NCBI GenBank assembly: GCA_028023455.1
Contig: JAQFVV010000455.1
Span: 374,001-438,000 of the forward strand
Length of the DNA stretch: 64,000 nt
Origin: Epiperipatus broadwayi
Lineage: Eukaryota; Onychophora; Udeonychophora; Euonychophora; Peripatidae
Direction: 5' to 3'
Under the pieces are notes generated by a model. The model saw only the letters and a program-made list of their open reading frames with translations. It had not been told where the DNA came from and did no database searches. How positions within the stretch are numbered: position 1 is the first letter of the stretch; every line of letters starts with the position of its first letter. Positions 13,999-26,039 of the stretch are shown in pieces. Position numbers and translations under genes: made by a program.

Positions 13999-14160
13999 GG
14001 TTTCTTTCTTTTTTATGACTTAATGCTAAGTGCACTTTTGGTGAAGATTGACATAATCATGCACTTTCAGTGAAGTTTTACTATAATCATAGCTTTCTTA
14101 AATTGATTATGATGAACTTCACCAAATATGCATTTAGCATTAAGTTATAAAGAAGAAAGC
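13999..14160. repeat. Short palindromic element
   Basis: Left arm 13999-14045 and right arm about 14112-14160 are inverted copies: TTAATGCTAAGTGCACTTTT against TGCATTTAGCATTAAG, flanked by TTTCTTTCTT and AAGAAGAAAG. A ~65 base centre holds a second, weaker inversion. A partial copy lies at 9122-9216. MITE-like; no transposase nearby. Confidence 0.55.
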
Positions 14161-14255
14161 AAGCAATTCCATACACAGACAAGCAAACATCTGCAAATTT
14201 GAATTGCAAGTATAAATGAAGACGAAAATCAATGTTATAAAGATTTGATATTATA

Positions 14256-14735
14256 ATACATTAAAGATCAGCCTGTCAAGCTATTGTGCATGCACTTTTT
14301 ACGAGTATTAATAATAAATGAATACTTTGACTCCCATCACAAGATATAGTATTTAGGAAAGAATAAAATGAATCCACTTATTCTTTCCAACCCAAATGCT
14401 TATATATGGGCAAATCTTAAGTACTGGAAGTGAAAGCATGAGGATAGACCACTCACTTTAAATTACTATTTACAATGTCTAAATGAATGACATTGATGAA
14501 ATTATCTAGAATTTACTAAACATCATTCTCAAATAAAACTTAAACATATGTAAATAAGGATTTTTTTTATATAGTGCATGTTTATAAATTGTAATACATT
14601 AAAGATCAGCCTGTCAAGCTATTGTGCATGTGCTTTTTACGAGTGTTAATAATAAATGAATACTTTGACTCCCAACACAAGATATAGTATTTAGGAAAAA
14701 ATAAAATGAATCCACTTATTCTACCCAACCCAATA
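14256..14735 (+). repeat. Second locus of the ~335 bp repeat, in direct tandem
   Basis: Units start at 14256 and 14594 (ATACATTAAAGATCAGCCTG), a 338 bp period; the second unit is truncated at about 14735. Shared landmarks with the 12.6 kb locus are AGCTATTGTGCATG, a TTTACGAGT/TTTGCGAGT step, TTAATAATAAATGAATACTT and GATATAGTATTTA. The two loci differ by many substitutions, while units within each locus resemble each other more. That fits local tandem duplication or homogenisation. Confidence 0.7.
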
Positions 14736-15214
14736 TAAAAATGTTGCAAAAACCAGATTGATTTATTTTAATGTTAATTTGAAATAATTAAAAGAGAAGG
14801 TGGAGTTCAAGATCTCTGAATCACGGATCCCTCTGTCATATTTCTTATGTTTGAACCTCATATGAACTTGTGAGTTCATAGGGTATATTTTTTAACATTT
14901 CTATTTGCTGTATTTTTGGAAATATGAAAGTAATTTGTTTAAAAATATAGTGGATGAATAAAACGGCTTTCAGATAGCTTACCAGACAAAAGGTTTCTTT
15001 ATAAATGGACATAGAAGTACTGTGAAGGAAAGGCTGTATTTACCAGGTTTTTCAATTTCGTTTTAGTGAGAACTTGAGAGATTTGTTCTTGTTTTGCCTT
15101 CTAGCTAAGAATAACTTAATACCCATTTAATGAACAACTAGGTTAAATGGTTAGATAGGCTGATCATAAGCTGGATATCTAAAATAAAAAATTCCGAATT
15201 CGTTGGAAAAAATC

Positions 15215-15290
15215 TCATATATATTTAGTCTAGATTTGAACCTGGGTCATAGAAATGTAGAGGGACGCATTATCGCTACATCATGAAAAC
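15215..15290 (-). repeat. tRNA-like SINE head
   Basis: Read on the minus strand, TGTAGCGATAATGCGTCC (box A-like) is followed about 30 bases later by CCAGGTTCAAATC (box B-like, GGTTCRANTC). This is the promoter layout of a tRNA-derived SINE. The 3' part is not recognisable, and a functional tRNA fold is unlikely. Confidence 0.45.
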
Positions 15291-16596
15291 TTCATGTAAA
15301 TTATATACACTTGCTACATTATATATAAGAAATATTACTGATTAAATAGCGGTTATATGGATTATTCAATTAATTCTATTATTTCCAACTTCAACATTTT
15401 TAACTGTAATCAATAAAGAGTTAAAAATGATAAAAATAAAATATTGTTTGCAAATTATGAACTAAAAATTGAAGCTCCAAACGTAATATTGGATCAACAA
15501 TTTTAACATAAAGGGATTTTGATAATTCTAAAAATGGTGTATTCAATTTATTAATAGTTATAACTAACATAATAAAGCAAATTGTTAAATATAAAAGTGT
15601 ATCATGAACAAAACTTGTTAGCCCAACAATCTTTTTCAATTCTGTAATGTCATTACTTGAACTTTTATTGAGATTGGCATTCCACAAAAACACGAATTCT
15701 TGAAGTAATTATAGATTAGTTAACCTTTTACCCTTATGAATTGCTAATCTTTTGCCAGCGTTGGACTTAAGTTGGGATGTGTCATGATTTATCACATCTT
15801 TGTCTTTTTAATTTAAACTTTTCTCTGTATACAAATGTTAATACTGGTATATATGTTATCAATATATATGTAAAGTTTGACATTTTTTAAATTGATAGTT
15901 TTATTTCTTATTTGTCATGATTTTACCATATGTTTCTCTCTGTAATTTAAACTTATCTTTGTACATATGTTAATATTTATATAAATAAAGTAAATTTACC
16001 ATTATTTAAAATGTTACCTTTATTTCCCAGATGTAGTTTTGGGCAAAATACTTTTAGAATTTTAAAGGGTGTGCAGAAAGTTTTTGTCAGAAGATAATTT
16101 GGAGAATTCTAAGCCGCCATTTTACATAGAATGTAAATGTCTCTGAATATTTATTTATATTGTAAACAAGAGATGAAGATAAAAAGTTTGTAATAACTGA
16201 ACAGGCCTATTTCTATATTTTGTGGGGGTCTTTGCAAAGCGGAAAGTTAGTAATATTTATGGAAATTTTAAATGGAAGAATATCATGTTATAACTAAATT
16301 AAATATGAAAAATATTTATAACACATAAATAAACAAGTATGCTCTTTAGCATTAATTTAAGTAAAGAGAAAAAATAAATATGTTTGTAAATACATGATAT
16401 ATTATAGCAGTACTTGTAAGTTTTCAAGTAAACCAAGATGGCAGCCCATATTTTTGATAAATCTACAGTTTTAGGGCACCCGAAAATGTTTACAAAAATG
16501 GCCACTAGAAAACATTGTATTTAATAATTTATATTTTTTTTTTTTTGTTACTGTTATTTTAAGAAAAAAAATCATTGTGGAAAAAAAGTTATTTTC
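15291..16596. other. No gene recognised
   Basis: Short minus-strand frames at 15421-15693 (90 codons) and 16299-16505 (68 codons) match no family I know and have low-complexity composition. Nothing else is supported. Confidence 0.4.
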
Positions 16597-16619
16597 TTTT
16601 TTTTGGGGGGGGGGGGGGG
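16597..16619. repeat. T8G15 homopolymer junction
   Basis: Eight T are followed directly by fifteen G at 16605-16619. It is the only long G run in an extremely AT-rich window. It could be a G-quadruplex-forming tract on the plus strand or an assembly/base-calling artefact. Confidence 0.9.
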
Positions 16620-17269
16620 TTAACTTATTAACAGAGAAATGAAAAAAGTATACAAGTACAATATTTACTCTTTATTCATGTTGGTAGCATGCAATCATAT
16701 TGTGACCATTAATGCAGACTTCAGGAGAGCAGGATCCCATACTTTCGGAAATAGCCTACTGCATCACATTCTGTAACAGGAAGGTTCCAAACCTTTATCT
16801 TTATGACGATTTATCCCAAAATCTGCTGACAAAAAGAACCATGCTACATTGAACTAAAGTATGACGATGTTAAGAGCATCTCAACACTTTCCATGTCATA
16901 ATATAAGTAAAAAAAAAAATTAAAATAAAGCTTCTATGAAATTGATCAAAATTTATTCCTTTTTTAACATTTAACAATCGATTTATTAATTTTGTTTTAA
17001 TTTAACAACTAACACATCTTTAGTAGATTATAATCTCTCAAAACTTTTCATTTATTCAAACATATGGGGTATCATCTTGATTTCCAGGACAACTCACAAG
17101 TATTATTATTTTATTATGTAAGTGCACATTATCATAATAAATACACAGAACAATGATTTATTTAATAATACAAATAACAATATAAAAGTATAAAAAATAT
17201 CTATATTTACTACAAAGAATGAAATGTGTATAACAACTTATAAGATTTAAAATAATTCTTAATATATTA

Positions 17270-18060
17270 CATTTTATTTACCCTAAGAGATTTATCAAAA
17301 AAATAGGTTATAACACTATTAAAATTAAAAACTTTTGCCATTTCTTACTCATATATATATTATTGCCAGGGACAACAAATGTTCTTGAGACATAAGACAA
17401 TCGCAAATAGGATTTTATTAATTTTAATTTGGAAAATAATATTTCTGCTGATGCGACCATAACCGGATTGGTCAATAATATTTTAAAAGTCATAGTATAT
17501 CCAATAAATTACTTGCAATTATGAATTTTAAAATATTAATGGGTGCATCTTTTGGAACAATATTTCTAGAAAATAATTAATTCATTGTAAAATTCAAAAT
17601 CATCAATATCTCTATTTAATTTTTGATACGGTTGCTTGCAACAAAATTTGAATTCATTTTCTGTCATTTTTCTTTTTAATTTTATATCATAAAGAAATCC
17701 AAATGATTTTTCATGAATTTCATACAATTTAAATTTTTTTTTCACTGATTGTAGAGCAGTATCTAAAATCACAAAAAGGAAACTTATCCTAAAATTATCT
17801 TTCTTATCATCTATATGTGATTCACCAGGTATTTTATAATCAAAAATTATCTTTTCTTCGATCTAGTTGACTTTCCTTAAATTTAATTTCTACTTTTAAA
17901 AGATTTGATAAGTTCTTTAGCAATCTCAAACACAGCTATCAAATCCTGATATTCTCTACTCTTCAAAGAGCCATACTAAGTTTTTAATATGTTATTGTCT
18001 ATGAGATTTTTTGCATTTTGTAATACTTTACATACTAAATTAACTTCATATATACATATA
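17270..18060 (-). pseudogene. hAT transposase relic, ZMYM1-like, with C-terminal dimerisation domain
   Basis: Minus strand. The piece at 17493-17308 reads like the hAT C-terminal dimerisation domain: ILLTNPVMVASAEILFSKLK, then LIKSYLRLSYVSRTF, close to the usual TIPVTVASAERSFSKLKLIK pattern; the conserved ERxFS is EILFS. Upstream, 17772-17566 matches the preceding region of ZMYM1-type proteins (DTALQSVKKKF ... EKSFGFLYDI). Frame-broken remnants continue to about 18060 (SLKSREYQDL, and VLQNAK-type text). Pieces lie in different frames with stops, so the gene is dead. The MYM/TTF zinc finger and catalytic residues further upstream are missing. The palindrome at 18070 sits directly at the broken edge. 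Confidence 0.75.
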
Positions 18061-18069
18061 TATTACTTG

Positions 18070-18313
18070 TAATAACTTCTCTCATATACAGTTTAATGCA
18101 AAAAATGTTTTCATAAAACTTCTTTATTTTTCTGACAGTTTTGACTGTCCAGCAGTCTTCATCAGAGCTTCTCAAAAAAAATCAGTTATTTAAAAGGTAG
18201 AGGAAATTTGAGAAGCTCTGATGAAGATTGCTGGACAGCTGAAACTGTCAGGAAAATAAAGAAGTTTTATTAAAATATTTTTTGCATTAAAGTGTATATA
18301 AGAGAAGTTATTA
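18070..18313. repeat. 244 bp palindrome (fold-back/MITE-like)
   Basis: Arms of about 107 bp (18070-18176 and 18207-18313) are near-perfect inverted copies around a 30-base centre. Landmarks are AATAACTTCTCT at the outer ends and CTTCATCAGAGCTTCTCAAA at the inner ends. A one-sided copy at 50451-50605 continues past the arm with TGCAAAAAAAGTAAAGGAGA, which also follows this palindrome at 18343. The ancestral element was therefore longer, and the palindrome is an inverted duplication of part of it. Confidence 0.7.
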
Positions 18314-18369
18314 TAAGCAATATATATGAATATATGAAAAAATGCAAAAAAAAGTAAAGGAGAAGAATA

Positions 18370-21300
18370 AGAGTATATACTTCTAATAAAAAGTAAATTA
18401 ACTTTTGACAAAAGCTCATACCAAATTACAGGGCTTAGTATAAACTTAAATGAATTTATTTATTTATTTATATATTGAAACTACTTTTACTTTGATAGTA
18501 TTATTTAATGCAGTTTTAAATAAATCTTTTAGTATATTTAAAAAATCCGAACTTTAAAAATATACTCCTCCAAGCGATTCTATTCTACATTCCTATCTTG
18601 CATCACATAATGGTTTTTAAGTTAATTGTTAATTTCTTTAATTTGGCCCAGTGGAAAATTAAGGCAACAATTAATGCATATATTTTTTGTATAACATTAA
18701 AAAAAATTGCTATAATTGACGAATTTATGACACATCCTAAAATCAATATAAATTATGAGAGGTGCAAGGAATATAAAATGCCTTTCCATTTTCATTTAAA
18801 CTGTAAGTATAGCCTCCCTTGTATATTCTTTTCATATTCACTCCATTATCATACTCTTGTTCTCTACAATCTGACAATTTAAGATTTAATTTATTCAAAG
18901 GTGAGTTTTTATATATATTGTAACTGAAATAATGGATATTTGTAAATGAATGAAGGACATTTGCGACAGAAATAATAATAAATTGGTAGAAAATGCTCTA
19001 TTATTAACATATATGTTTATCCAATCTGTTATTTGTAACAGTAAGTAAACATTGTCACAGTATAGATAAATAGATGAGTGATGAAAGGATAGTTGCCATA
19101 ATTCAATAACTAAATATAACATTATAGCCCGATTGCAACTATCCTAAACATTAATTTTGTCACATTAGTAATGAAATAAATAAGTTATCTCATTTCTCCA
19201 TATAAAATAACAACAATGACAATTAAAACTATCATCATTAAAGATTTAATAATATCTAAATATTGGGGATGTCATTTGAACAATAAAACATACTGGCCAT
19301 TGACATCAAATAAAAGAATATTAAATATAGCAACTGAATAAAATTACCCACTTTGAGATTCCTGGAGTGCATTATGCTTATCTCCCATACTAGGTTCTTT
19401 TAACAAAGAATCCTTCCTATTCTTCTTTCCAACCATATAAGACCATTCATGGTCACATGCACTCACTGGTGCTATTCATGACAACTTATAAAATATATAT
19501 TATATAAAGTTAATATTATGAAGTTGGAAAGGAATTATATCACTCTTTATTCAGTTTAGCTCAGTATATGTGTTTTCCCACGAGCGCCACTAGATTGTTT
19601 TAAATCTAGATAAATATCTGTCTAGAGTGTACTGAGTTCAAACTCATTCAGTACATTTTCATCACACATGACTTGGATGACTAATGAAAAAATGACATTC
19701 TTACCTTTTATCTATATCGATAAAATTACAAGATCCCAATATTACCAAAATTTATATTATAGATTAAAGATTCTTATAGACATTGCTAGCTCATTTACGT
19801 ATATTGATGAACAGACATGTATAATCCTATTAATGGCTTCCAAACAAGCATGTGAAGACCATTATTGATATTGATGGCCATTTAACTAGATTATTTTTCA
19901 TAATATAAAGGTAATAATGATGATGATAATAATGATGAATGATAATAATAGTGATATCATTATAATAATGATAATAATCCATAGCTTATTAATAAACTCA
20001 CAACAATAAATTTATCTTTATAAACTCATAAGCACTTTTTAAAAATTATCCTATTTCAAACTGAGATTTAAATACTACACTTACTAGCATTTATATAAGT
20101 TTATAGTTATTTACTAAAATACTTTTATAGTTAAAATCAGGATTTAATAATACTAGTGATGATGATTGATCATCATGAATCTCTTTGCATAATATTCAAC
20201 TTTCCACAAACCCCTATTTATTAAAATATATTAATTCTGTTAACCGTTAGATTGAGTGATTATAATTTATTAATGATGATAATGGCGATCATAACTCTTG
20301 TATAGTATTATTTAAAACATTTTAACCAATAACACGATATCCATCTTTGATGAGGATGATCAAAATTCATGGACACAACATAATTTTAGCTTTCTATTGT
20401 TGAACTATAATTATTAACACTTGGTTATTATCAAGCTTATTCCCTAAATACTTAAAAGTAAATCAACATTCTAGTTTACTTAACATTTTGCGAGCGCTTA
20501 ATATTTGCAAGTGATTGCTCAATATTTACGAATGATAATAATTAATAACTGTGAGCAATGATGATGAATTAAAATGATAGAATCAAGACAAGAAAAACAC
20601 AACAATATTTTTTAATAAGAACTCGGAAAACCAATTAAGATATATATAATTATATTTTATTAATACTATTACTCTTTCTTTCTTTCTTTAAAATCAAATC
20701 AATAATTAAATAAATGGCTTATTATGACATTAATTCAATACAAAAATTAATATAAAAATTTATATAAGCACAAGCAAATAAACTTAATATATAGGTTTGT
20801 CATTTCTGGATATTTTAAAATAAGCTGGCTTAAAAAAATACATTTTATGGAATGCTTACTTAAGTCTTTCCTAACTTATTATATCATAAAATAAATTTCA
20901 TATGTATCCTGTGTGTTTTATTTCACTTCCATTCATATGTAAGCCTGGCTTTATAATTTCTCACACCTAAACTATTTATATATAGCCTATTCCTTGACAT
21001 GTTTGTATAAGCAGTTACACATGCACACATTCGGTAATGTTAACATATATGTTTAAAATGTATACCCACAAATTACATATATAAAATATTTTTGCAACCT
21101 TTTAGCAAAAGAAAATAAATACAGGATATTAATTTTAATATGCAACAAGATAAAATAAAAAAAAACATTATAAATGCATATATTTATAGGTTGCTCATTA
21201 TCATTAACAACTGAAGAACAATTAAAAAAAAACATTCCAACATTACAATATATAATATAAAAAAATAATGAAAAATTTAAGTTAAAAGATTTAAACTATG

Positions 21301-22306
21301 TTTGTGCTATGTTGTGTGATATTGCAAATAACTATAGATAAACAAGTCTTTAATGTTTCTGTATCAAAAGAAAAATTGCTTTGACCAGTAAATTAAGGTT
21401 TACTTTTAATAAGTAAGAATAAAAATCTGTTAAAGAAAGTTCATAGTTACCCGATCACTTTCACTTCTTATAAATGTCCTGAGTTTGAATTTTCAGACTG
21501 ATTGTCTTTGCTCCATAAAAAAAGGAAAGTTATTGCAGATACTGTTAAGATAAACATGAATCAATTGACTTGCTTGTTTCTTTAATTCTAAAATTATTTA
21601 TTGTTGATTGGCTTCCTTCTACCGTTTTAAAAAGAGCTATTATAAATACTTTTTAATAAGTATGTACTGGTGGATTTGCTTGTCTCTCCCATTTTTTTTT
21701 AAAAAAATAATCGCTGTAGACACTTTAGATGACTGAGGTAAACTTTAACAAAAATTTGATTCATGGCTTCAAACTTGGCTATATATGGAATTTATACATT
21801 TTCTCTTCCTCTTCCTTCCTCTTCTCCATCCATCCAAAGGTAATGAGCCTAGAATAGACCAGGAGCCAGAAAAGAAGCATTTCATATAGCTTGTGTGGTT
21901 GGCTTCAAACTCTTTCATTTTGTTGGTTATTATTTGATTGGTATATGAGACCACAGTAGATTAGTGATTTTAACTCATTCTGTATTAATCAGGAAGCAGA
22001 AAAAAAATGGTTTAGCAATGCAGAGTCATGGTATTATACTCAGAAAAATATGTTAATCTCATTTCATAGAATTGTCAATAACTTCTTCTTATAAATTCAA
22101 TTTTGTTCCATTTTCCCTCTTTTTTCAATATTAATATTTCTGGAGATTACTTGTATATCCACACATCTTCATCTATTTTGACTTTATACAAGAGTCTTTT
22201 CCTTCTTTTCCCTTGTTCAATTTTTAAAGAGTAAAAAAAAAAATCAAATCGCCTACTTTCCTTTTTTTTCCTTTTCAACATTAATAACGAGGAAAAAATT
22301 GAGTGA
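18370..22306. other. AT-rich DNA, microsatellites, no gene recognised
   Basis: A degenerate GAT/AAT microsatellite occupies about 19905-19980. The 94-codon frame at 18598-18882 and the others here have no recognisable domain. A pyrimidine-rich tract is seen around 21795-21835. Confidence 0.45.
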
Positions 22307-22422
22307 GAGTTACATCTCTGTTTAATAATTACATCTCTCTTTAATAATAATGACTGAGTGAGTCTCTAAATTAATAATTGACTGAGTTACATCTCTCTCT
22401 CATAATAATGATACTGAGTCCT
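22307..22422 (+). repeat. Degenerate minisatellite
   Basis: Three to four imperfect units built from TTACATCTCTCTTTAATAA followed by TGACTGAGTGAGT-type text, with periods of roughly 30-50 bases. Units vary by internal deletion. No function suggested. Confidence 0.55.
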
Positions 22423-23779
22423 TTAAACATTGTTTCAATCATTTATATTGTCAATCTTTGGTCAAAAGAAACTGACCACCTGCATATCTTATCTTGAGAT
22501 AAAAGACAAAAAATCAGAGTTTGACAAGTTGATGTACTATCGCGATTTTACAAGAAAATTAATAATCACCTTTTACTTCCTCAAAGCACCTCTCTCTCTT
22601 TAAAAAAAATAATCTTAGATACAGATAAAAACAATACAACAAAGCTGGCAATCTATAGCCATTACAAATAGGTGTAAAAAACGTTTTATGTTTAAACAGA
22701 CGTTCCCATTCTTTCACACTCTTTTGCACGTGTACATTTTCAAATCCCAATCTCTTATCTAGATCACTTTATTTGACACTTTCTGATCTGCTTTATTTTA
22801 ACCAAAAATAAAACTAAATAACTGAATATATTAATTATTTAATAAGAAAATAACATATTAAAATATCATTTCTTACAACATTATATTCATTCACCACCTA
22901 TTAATTTATCAACTATATATTACACATATAATATACGTACACATAAATCTCTATATATATAAAAGAAATTTTTTTTTTCTCAATTAAATAAGATATGTGT
23001 GGGACATGAGAACATACATATATGTACAATATATATATACCAGTGGTATTATTAGTTGTTAAAAACATCAAAATATGTTAATGAATTTTAATATCTGCTT
23101 CAAATATATGTAAAAATCTAAAAAATACTGAAATTCTCTCCTAATGATTAATATCAGGTGTACAGTAGAGAATTATTGAATAGTATTTTGCCTGTCATAT
23201 CTTACCTAGAATATTTTGTTGAATTTTCATTTCCATATCAACAATTAATTCATTTTTCACAATGGGTGATAGATACAATTTCTGAACATCTTATTAAATA
23301 ATCTTTTAAAAGTGGATCAAATTCTGAAATTAAGTCTATACATCCTTAAAAATCTACATTATGGGTTGTGTACAAAGTATCAAAATTATCTCTAAAATCT
23401 GAATTATATTTGAATAAATAAAGAACTGTTTCTACTATTCATCTTAAAACATTTCTCAATTGTTCTGCTTCAAATTTTATGACACTCGAATTTGCCTAAT
23501 TGATCATCTTCTGATTTTTAAATTAAACTATATTCCATTTGTGTCCATGAATACATGTTTTTCATGTGCACTGGATTTTCTTTGTGCAACTTTAATCTTT
23601 CATTTACATGTCATCAGTTAGAAAAGCCATTATTAGATTTTTAAAAAAAAATCAGCAAAGGAAAATAATTTGCAACAAAAACAAAAAATAGAGTTGGAAG
23701 AGTTTGAATATACAAGCCACCTTCTGTTTTGCTTCTCTCCATTTGCAATTGTTCTAACAAAATGAGCTGTTGAAACACA
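22423..23779. other. No gene recognised
   Basis: AT-rich sequence without a supported frame or repeat match. Confidence 0.35.
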
Positions 23780-24170
23780 CGACTTGTTGTCATCTTTTGA
23801 AAAATCATTTTCAGTAGGAGAAGACAGTGGACCATGTTGTGCAATTTGTATTAGTGTTCCATTGTTTGAAATGTTGGGTCATGTTTTTGGATCATCGATA
23901 ATAAATAGGTCACCTTTCTCTGATGTCTCAGTTTTAGGATCTCCAATACTCATTGTTGTCCAAATGCATCATGTTCATCAATTCCTTGGAGTATTTTTGA
24001 ATTCTCATTATTAATTAATGTTGAAGCAAAAGAACTGTTTGTAGTTATTTGAAAATCTCTGTTATTCATCAACTGATATATTTGAACAACTTCATAAATT
24101 TAAAAAGTGAATTTCTTTGATGTTTCTCGACTGTTTTTTTTTTTCTTGTTTTTGTTTTCATTTTACATGC
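23640..24170 (-). pseudogene. Possible relic of a MADF/BESS-type or other host-like coding segment
   Basis: On the minus strand broken frames run from about 24170 to 23640. They include NNENSKILQGIDEHDAFGQQ and later VFQQLILLEQLQMERSKTEG. The DAFGQ segment followed by leucine-rich charged helix text faintly recalls MADF/BESS proteins that accompany PIF/Harbinger transposons, but the match is weak. The plus-strand frame at 23784-24014 (about 76 codons) is the antisense of this and has no recognisable domain. Composition is somewhat less AT-rich than the surroundings, which is the main reason to flag it. Confidence 0.2.
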
Positions 24171-25285
24171 TCATTTGTGTACTTTCTTCCATAATAATCT
24201 CTCTCATAATTAGTCATACTTTAGAATTAATTATGATAGATTTAATTATAAAATAAGTTAATAAATTAAAATAAAATTACTTACCTGATAAAGAAAATAT
24301 GTCTAAAATAGGTGATATTAAAAAATAAATCAATCAATTATAGATTTAAAAACTCCTATTAAAGAAAAATTCTGATATCTGATAACCTAAAAACAGTTCA
24401 CAAAATATATTTATTTTAAGATGTTTTACAAATAATGTCACTAAAAAAAATGTCACATCCGTATATATATATATACTTACTTGTTCATGAAATTTTAAAC
24501 TAAACCCAAACGATTCCTTAAAATTATTAATGACACTTGTTCCAAAATATACTTTTCACTATTCAACACTGAATTGTATAATATAGATATATATTTTAGA
24601 GTAGTTTCAAATTCTACTGCTCTACCACTATGGTCTTAAAATTTATTCCCGATACCAATTACTGTTTATCCTAATATTATTTTATCAAACAATAGAGCAG
24701 ACCAAGAACCTGGCTCTCACCATTAGATACTGGATTAGCAATACCTGGTGCAGTACCAATGAAAGACCAATGCGCAGTTATTAATATAACTTTTCATGAA
24801 AATTTTGGTGTTTATTTTACCAAGAAAATATATAAAAATATTTTGTTAACTATAGCAACAATAGTTGGTCATAAAATTACATACATATATTTTTCTATAT
24901 AATATTTTTATATAATAATTACAATCTTAATTTTAAAAAAATAATTGATTTTCTTTTTTAATTTTTTTTTTGTATTTTGTGGAGATCTCAGTGGTGTCGG
25001 GCCCTGTGTCATTACACAGTTCACATACCCATGAATTTGTCTTTGTAATTGTGCAAAGATCATGATAGAGTATAAATCAGATTGGTACAAAATTAAACAA
25101 ACATCTCATGATGCCATTCTCTTTCAAGACCTAACTGTTTGTTCCATTACAGTCCTGTATCTATTATCAGAATGAGTAATCAATAAGATTAGAGATACCT
25201 ATTGTTATTAAAAACTGATGTCACCAAAATATTTAGATATTGAAGTGGTGCCTTAAGTCAGAAATTAGCCTGAGGATATATAAAT
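24171..25285. other. No gene recognised
   Basis: AT-rich DNA with a short (TA) run at about 24461-24473. Around 24620-24790 the composition is more even (CTGCTCTACCACTATGG), possibly part of a minus-strand SINE, but I could not define boundaries. Confidence 0.35.
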
Positions 25286-25870
25286 AGGATAGCATTGAAT
25301 AAGAATTTAATAAGAATTACATTTAGAGTTATAGATTGCACAAGTTTACAAGGATAGCAGTGGATAAGAATTTAAAAAGAATTACATTTAGAGTCATTGA
25401 TTACACAAGTTTACAATAGATGGCAGAATTGTAGTGAAATAAATAGTAGCAACAAGAAAATATACATGTAAATGAAAAAATATGGGTGATTTAGTTTGCA
25501 AATTGTGTAAGGAAGATATAGAAAATATTAAACATCTGTTGATTGAATGTAAATACTTGAAAGCAGAAAGGGTACAAATAAAAAAGTTATGAGAAAATAA
25601 ATATGAACAAAGGGATTATACAGAAAGTGGGTTATTGGTTTTCATGCTGGGTTTGGGAAAAGATAAGGGGGATTTAGATATAAAGGCCATAGAGTTGACA
25701 AAGATTATGTTGTGGAAATGGGATGTAGCAGATTATGGAAAATTTTAGGGTGGGGAATGGAAGGGGAAGGTAAAGTGGCTAACAGGTTTCTTTGGGCATA
25801 GTTGCTAAGAGATTCCTGACTTCTTTTAAAAAAAAGTCATAGTACATCACATCACATCACTTCACATCAG
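25286..25870 (+). pseudogene. LINE 3' end with zinc-binding C-terminus (same family as 41272-42860)
   Basis: The plus strand encodes, with a few stops, KNMGDLVCKLCKEDIENIKH and then LLIECKYLKAERVQ. This CxxC...H....C pattern is the zinc-binding region found after the reverse transcriptase in several non-LTR clades. Further on come ESGLLVFMLGLGKDKGDLDI and KWDVADYGKF. The body ends in a CATCA-type simple tail (25843-25868), as LINEs with microsatellite tails do. The copy at 41276-41760 (minus) carries the same text. Just 5', a 65 bp tandem duplication is present (25286-25350 and 25351-25415). It is a 5'-truncated, dead insertion; the clade is not certain. Confidence 0.65.
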
Positions 25871-26039
25871 TTATTTCTTCAGAAGAATATGGATTTACAA
25901 AAATAATAGAATGCCTAAATAGATTTCAGCTTTCCATTTTTAATTTATTTTGTTAATTCTGAATAAAAACAAAGATTTCTTTTTAATTATGATTACATTT
26001 TTTTACATTTAGAATAATTTAAAAAGTACAATTTATTTT

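Noticed and set aside
16299-16505. 68-codon minus-strand frame (IFGCPKTVDLSKIW)
   Set aside because: Looks protein-like at its start but matches no family I know and degenerates into low-complexity text.
18598-18882. 94-codon plus-strand frame next to the hAT relic
   Set aside because: No zinc finger or transposase motif; it does not continue the minus-strand hAT sequence.
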